From: Gyromitra esculenta
Lineage: Eukaryota; Ascomycota; Pezizomycetes; Pezizales; Discinaceae
Assembly: GCA_038503075.1 (NCBI GenBank)
Contig: JBCAML010000016.1
Span: forward strand, 1,116,001 to 1,180,000
DNA: 64,000 bases
Direction: 5' to 3'
Position 1 is the first letter of the stretch, and the number at the start of each line of letters is the position of its first letter. The notes beneath the pieces are model-generated. The model did no database searches and was not told where the DNA came from. It was given only the letters and a program-made list of their open reading frames with translations. This document shows positions 61,137 to 64,000 of the stretch, piece by piece. The translations under genes and the position numbers were made by a program.

Positions 61137-62105
61137 TTGGGGATTAGAAGCTCGTGAGGTGCTCTCGGGTGGCCGCGTAGGGGCTACGTGATATTAGCCC
61201 CAAAAATATGCAAGCCCCTAGATTCACAGTTTCGAGAATATTACAGACTGGATAGCTTGGGAGACCTTCGACGATTCTATGATTATTTACCAGTCAGTCG
61301 TACCATATTTACCCAGTCGGTAGTTCACGGCATCATATAAGAGCATTTTTCGGAAACAAAAGTACACTAGGGTTTCACTTACTGCTGATTTGAACTGCTG
61401 CAATTTTTGGGTGAGACGAACTACTGTGGAATTGAAAAATCTCGTAGCGGTGGAGTGGATGCTAGAGTCGTTTACTCTAATACCGCGTATCTAGAATTAA
61501 GTTAGGTACATGTAGCCACATTCCCCGCTGTGGCTTGGAATAGAGATCAACATCCCTGCCTGGAACAGGTACCAAAGGGCGTAGATATCCATAGATCAGT
61601 GTTCTGCCCCTTAAGCCTATAATACTAGTAGTATATCGATAGCCGCCATGCCTTTAGGACGCTTGAGTACAACACTCTAGCCGTTCAGACGAGACCGACT
61701 ATTGTGGTCTGATATTTCTCTATGTTGGCCTTACCGCTCCCACCACATATTACCCCTAGAAAAATATATTCTCACAGACTCACGAGGGAAAACAGACTGT
61801 TCACGGCTATTGGGGAAACGGCGCAAACAAAAGGCGTGTGGCTCCTAGATATAAAAATCATTAGTTTGTATTATTTTAGTGAATAAATTGTATTTTTTGA
61901 CAAGTTTTTGATGGAGCTTTGTAGAGGCAATCTATCGACGCCCAATATAGGAGAGGATTGTCACGTGACAAGTCGACCGCAGACTATCTCTCAAACTCTC
62001 TGCTTCAACTATAAATATATGTAGAGCTATAGAGTCAAGACAAAATATAGAATAAATCTCTATATATATTGACACCTTATATACTATTTTATAATCGAAT
62101 GGTTA
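61137..62105. other. Intergenic, AT-rich
   Basis: No gene. Contains TACATGTA at 61507 and very AT-rich DNA at 61860-62100. The left part is the AAA gene promoter. Confidence 0.5.
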
Positions 62106-62129
62106 GTGTTTCCTCCATTATCACATATT

Positions 62130-62912
62130 TGCCCGGGTTGTAGAGCCCTCCCATACATACCAGCTGCCGTACTGTCATCTCCATCCCTCCAGGCCTGGGC
62201 GGCTACCGAATCATCCTCGTTTCTTTGGGTGAATGGTCGCTCACGTTCAGCTATAGTTAGTGCGTTTGCAGTCGATGTGATTGATGCAGTCAAGGCAGCA
62301 GGAGTTCCCATTGCTTGGCTGTTTTGTTCCAACTACCGCTCAAATGGAAATTTCAAAGGGCCCGTCGATTTAGCGAAATGCCTTATCTTTCAAATCCTGC
62401 AACACCGCCCAGACGTGCTTTTGAGAAACGGCGATTTGTTTTCGAAGCCGCGATTCAAGTACGCTAAAACATTGAAGGATGTGTGGGGGATTATGACAGA
62501 CTTGCTTCAGTTCATCCCAAGGTTGTTTATCGTCGTGGACTCTTTAGATTCTTACGACCGCCCATCGTGTTCCCGAAACAGTAGTCACATGAGTGATTCG
62601 GATAGCGACGATGAGAAAAAAGATGCATCAGATATTTCCCAACTTATTGGAGGCCTCTTACTCCTAGTAGCCAAATCGCCAACGTGTGTGAAGATTGTGT
62701 TAACGACCCGTGTCCCCACAAGATCTGTCGTGGACGTACTTCTTGAGAAGGATGACGTTGGCAGGCTTGATCTAGGCGGAGGACAGAAACGACGATTACC
62801 ACAGCAAAGCCAGCGAGCGAGAGGTGGGCTTGCTCGTCGGGGTCGAGGAACGAGGCTTCAGCTCGACTGGGCGCCCGGGTGGGCAAATTCTAAGATAAGC
62901 ACAGACTCCTGA
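62130..62912 (+). pseudogene. STAND/NACHT NTPase fragment, probably degenerate
   Basis: An open stretch with no proper ATG at its 5' end reads like the NTPase core of fungal NLR-like STAND proteins: SLQAWAATESSSFLWVNGRS, AWLFCSNYRSNGNFKG, LAKCLIFQILQHRPDVLL, PRLFIVVDSLDSYD (Walker B) and VKIVLTTRVPTRSVVDVL. The P-loop, expected as G-x4-GK-S/T right after 'LWVNG', reads NGRSRSAIVSA, so the key Gly-Lys-Ser is missing. After about 62770 the reading turns into Arg/Gln-rich text (GGGQKRRLPQQSQRARGG), while another frame reads EDRNDDYHSKASEREVGLL, suggesting a frameshift. No N-terminal effector or C-terminal repeats are present. Best read as a relic; a spliced gene with missing exons cannot be excluded. 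Confidence 0.65.
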
Positions 62913-63262
62913 GAGTTTTTTTTTTATGAAGTCAGATTTTGCAAGTTATTCTGTTTACAAACATTGTATATGTTGCACGCGAATCACTTAAGATTATTTA
63001 ACCAAGAGGTATAACAATCCACGTGAGTATACTTTCAGCCGGCTCTTGGCGAAAAGTAGGCCTTCTGCCTTGATAATTGTAAGTGTGTAGGAGAATGCGG
63101 GTTCAGACATCTTGAGATCCGTTTTTTTTTGAGCAGAAATTGTTACAGCCTCTAATGCGGGAAATATATGTAAAAGAGATGACCCCAAAAGCGGGCGTAT
63201 ATAGACCCTGATAATTTTATCGCGATATAATGTTCTAAACTATTAGTGGGCCGGCTATAGGC
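62913..63262. other. Intergenic
   Basis: No gene; AT-rich flank between the STAND fragment and the paired inverted-repeat elements. Confidence 0.5.
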
Positions 63263-63408
63263 TACCGTCTCCTGCGCGATGGCAAGATTGCGGTAAGGCG
63301 AGAACTAAGCCTAGCCCTGTGGAGATTTTCCTCACTTACACCAAGTCCTGTCTATATCTAGTTTAGTTTTCGCCTCACCGCAATCTCGCCGTTGCGCAGG
63401 ATACGGTA
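63263..63408. mobile_element. 146-bp MITE with about 46-bp terminal inverted repeats
   Basis: Starts TACCGTCTCCTGCGC and ends GCGCAGGATACGGTA. The arms (63263-63309 and about 63363-63408) are reverse complements at roughly 90%, both including a GATTGCGGT..GGCGA core. TA at each edge fits a TA target site. About 50 bp of spacer, no coding capacity. Its right TA is shared with the neighbouring 85-bp element. Confidence 0.85.
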
Positions 63409-63491
63409 CAGTCGTGTAAGAAAAGTCTTGACACCCCACCTAACTGGCGAGACAGCCACTGGGGTGTCAAGACTTTTCTTACACGGCTGTA
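63407..63491. mobile_element. 85-bp MITE (copy 2), Tc1/mariner-like ends
   Basis: Same length and ends as the element at 30826-30910 (TACAGTC...GGCTGTA). The terminal repeats here are about 31 bp and nearly perfect (GTCTTGACACCCC / GGGGTGTCAAGAC). It abuts the 146-bp element on the left, sharing a TA, and the tandem palindrome TACATGTACATGTA on the right. Confidence 0.9.
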
Positions 63492-64000
63492 CATGTACAT
63501 GTATGTTAAACTAAGAAAGAGCTGTTGGCAACAACTCTGACAACGAGACCCTACTAGTAGACTCACAGGCAGTCACTCGACGCCCATACCTCACAAGCAA
63601 AAATAGATACCCTAACCCATATCTAATAGCTCTCCTGTATATATCCTTCATACGTGTATTATATGCATAAGCAATAGCTCCCAAAGATCGCAAACTCAGG
63701 TACACCCAACAACACTAACCGATCTTTAGTATTCAGAATTTAGATATCTAAAAGTACACATTCAACATAGCATACAGCTAAGCACAGCCAGCATATATAA
63801 AACCTAAACGCTCGCCCCCGCGGCGATCACGCTATAACTTCGGTTACATGTGGCATTCTTGTACCTTTTAAAAAACAATGAAACAATGATTTAACAAAAA
63901 AAAAAAACGCCCCCGCGGCGAATTTTAGTAGTAATAGTAGTAATCGTAACCAACCAGACCAGACTATATATCTAGGTCGCTACTCGAGCATGCAGGAACG
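63492..64000. other. Right-end intergenic DNA
   Basis: No gene supported. AT-rich with CCCCCGCGGCGA repeated at about 63815 and 63911, and a TAGTAGTAATAGTAGTAAT run near 63930. A 63-codon frame on the minus strand is judged chance. Confidence 0.45.

Noticed and set aside
1..64000. tRNA genes, CRISPR arrays, secondary-metabolite cluster or an obvious multi-gene defence system
   Set aside because: No B-box-like GGTTCGAATCC was found by eye on either strand, no spaced direct repeats, and neighbouring genes are unrelated housekeeping functions. A tRNA search program could still find divergent ones.

Overview
This window looks like nuclear chromosomal DNA of a filamentous ascomycete (Pezizomycotina). 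The signs are short GT-AG introns of about 50-230 nt, fungal-type genes (HapC/NF-YB, Caf120, Sec66, Ptc7, a DUF7025 AAA ATPase, F-box/ankyrin proteins) and wide intergenic spaces. About 40% of the window is coding. The low gene density and many small inverted-repeat elements would suit an expanded genome such as those of Pezizomycetes, but that placement is a guess. I recognised no tRNA, rRNA or CRISPR.

Layout, left to right. 1-4034 (-): RRP5 ribosome-biogenesis gene, C-terminus off the window. 4355-4620: foldback element. 5695-6996 (-): HapC (NF-YB), 4 exons. 7.0-10.5 kb: no gene seen. 10536-11278 (-): prefoldin subunit 2. 11.28-12.13 kb (-): coding-like but unresolved. 13686-15930 (-): NPL4, facing SEC66 (16925-17692, +). 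18693-19841 (-): PTC7-type PP2C phosphatase. 22999-27223 (+): CAF120-like Ccr4-Not factor. 27.2-33.05 kb: gene desert with an 85-bp mobile element. 33052-33780 (-): Ser-rich fungal protein. 38063-38868 (+): proline-rich/coiled-coil protein. 39.6-40.05 kb: decayed ankyrin gene. 40807-41028 (+): small cysteine-rich putative zinc protein. 42721-45738 (+): CLIP-170-type CAP-Gly protein.

46372-47529 (+): GC-rich F-box-like/ankyrin gene. 47975-49040 (-): secreted Thr-rich protein. 50126-51520 (+): uroporphyrinogen decarboxylase with an 18-nt microexon. 51715-52961 (-): secreted HSL-type esterase. 53551-57550 (-): mitochondrial MutS homologue MSH1, 12 exons. 58200-61136 (-): DUF7025 AAA ATPase, 8 exons. 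62.1-62.9 kb (+): degenerate STAND/NACHT fragment. 63263-63491: two abutting miniature inverted-repeat elements, one matching the copy at 30.8 kb.

Most genes are unrelated housekeeping functions (ribosome assembly, chaperones, ERAD, ER translocation, mitochondrial maintenance, haem synthesis, mRNA decay, microtubule plus-ends) and do not form a pathway or cluster. The accessory-looking parts are the 27-33 kb desert, the ankyrin remnant near 39.6 kb and the right end with the STAND fragment and paired elements. The most unusual signal is the palindrome TACATGTA, which occurs 13 times at 12 loci, none of them in a coding exon. I reconstructed exon boundaries by hand from splice signals, frame continuity and family conservation; none is backed by transcripts.
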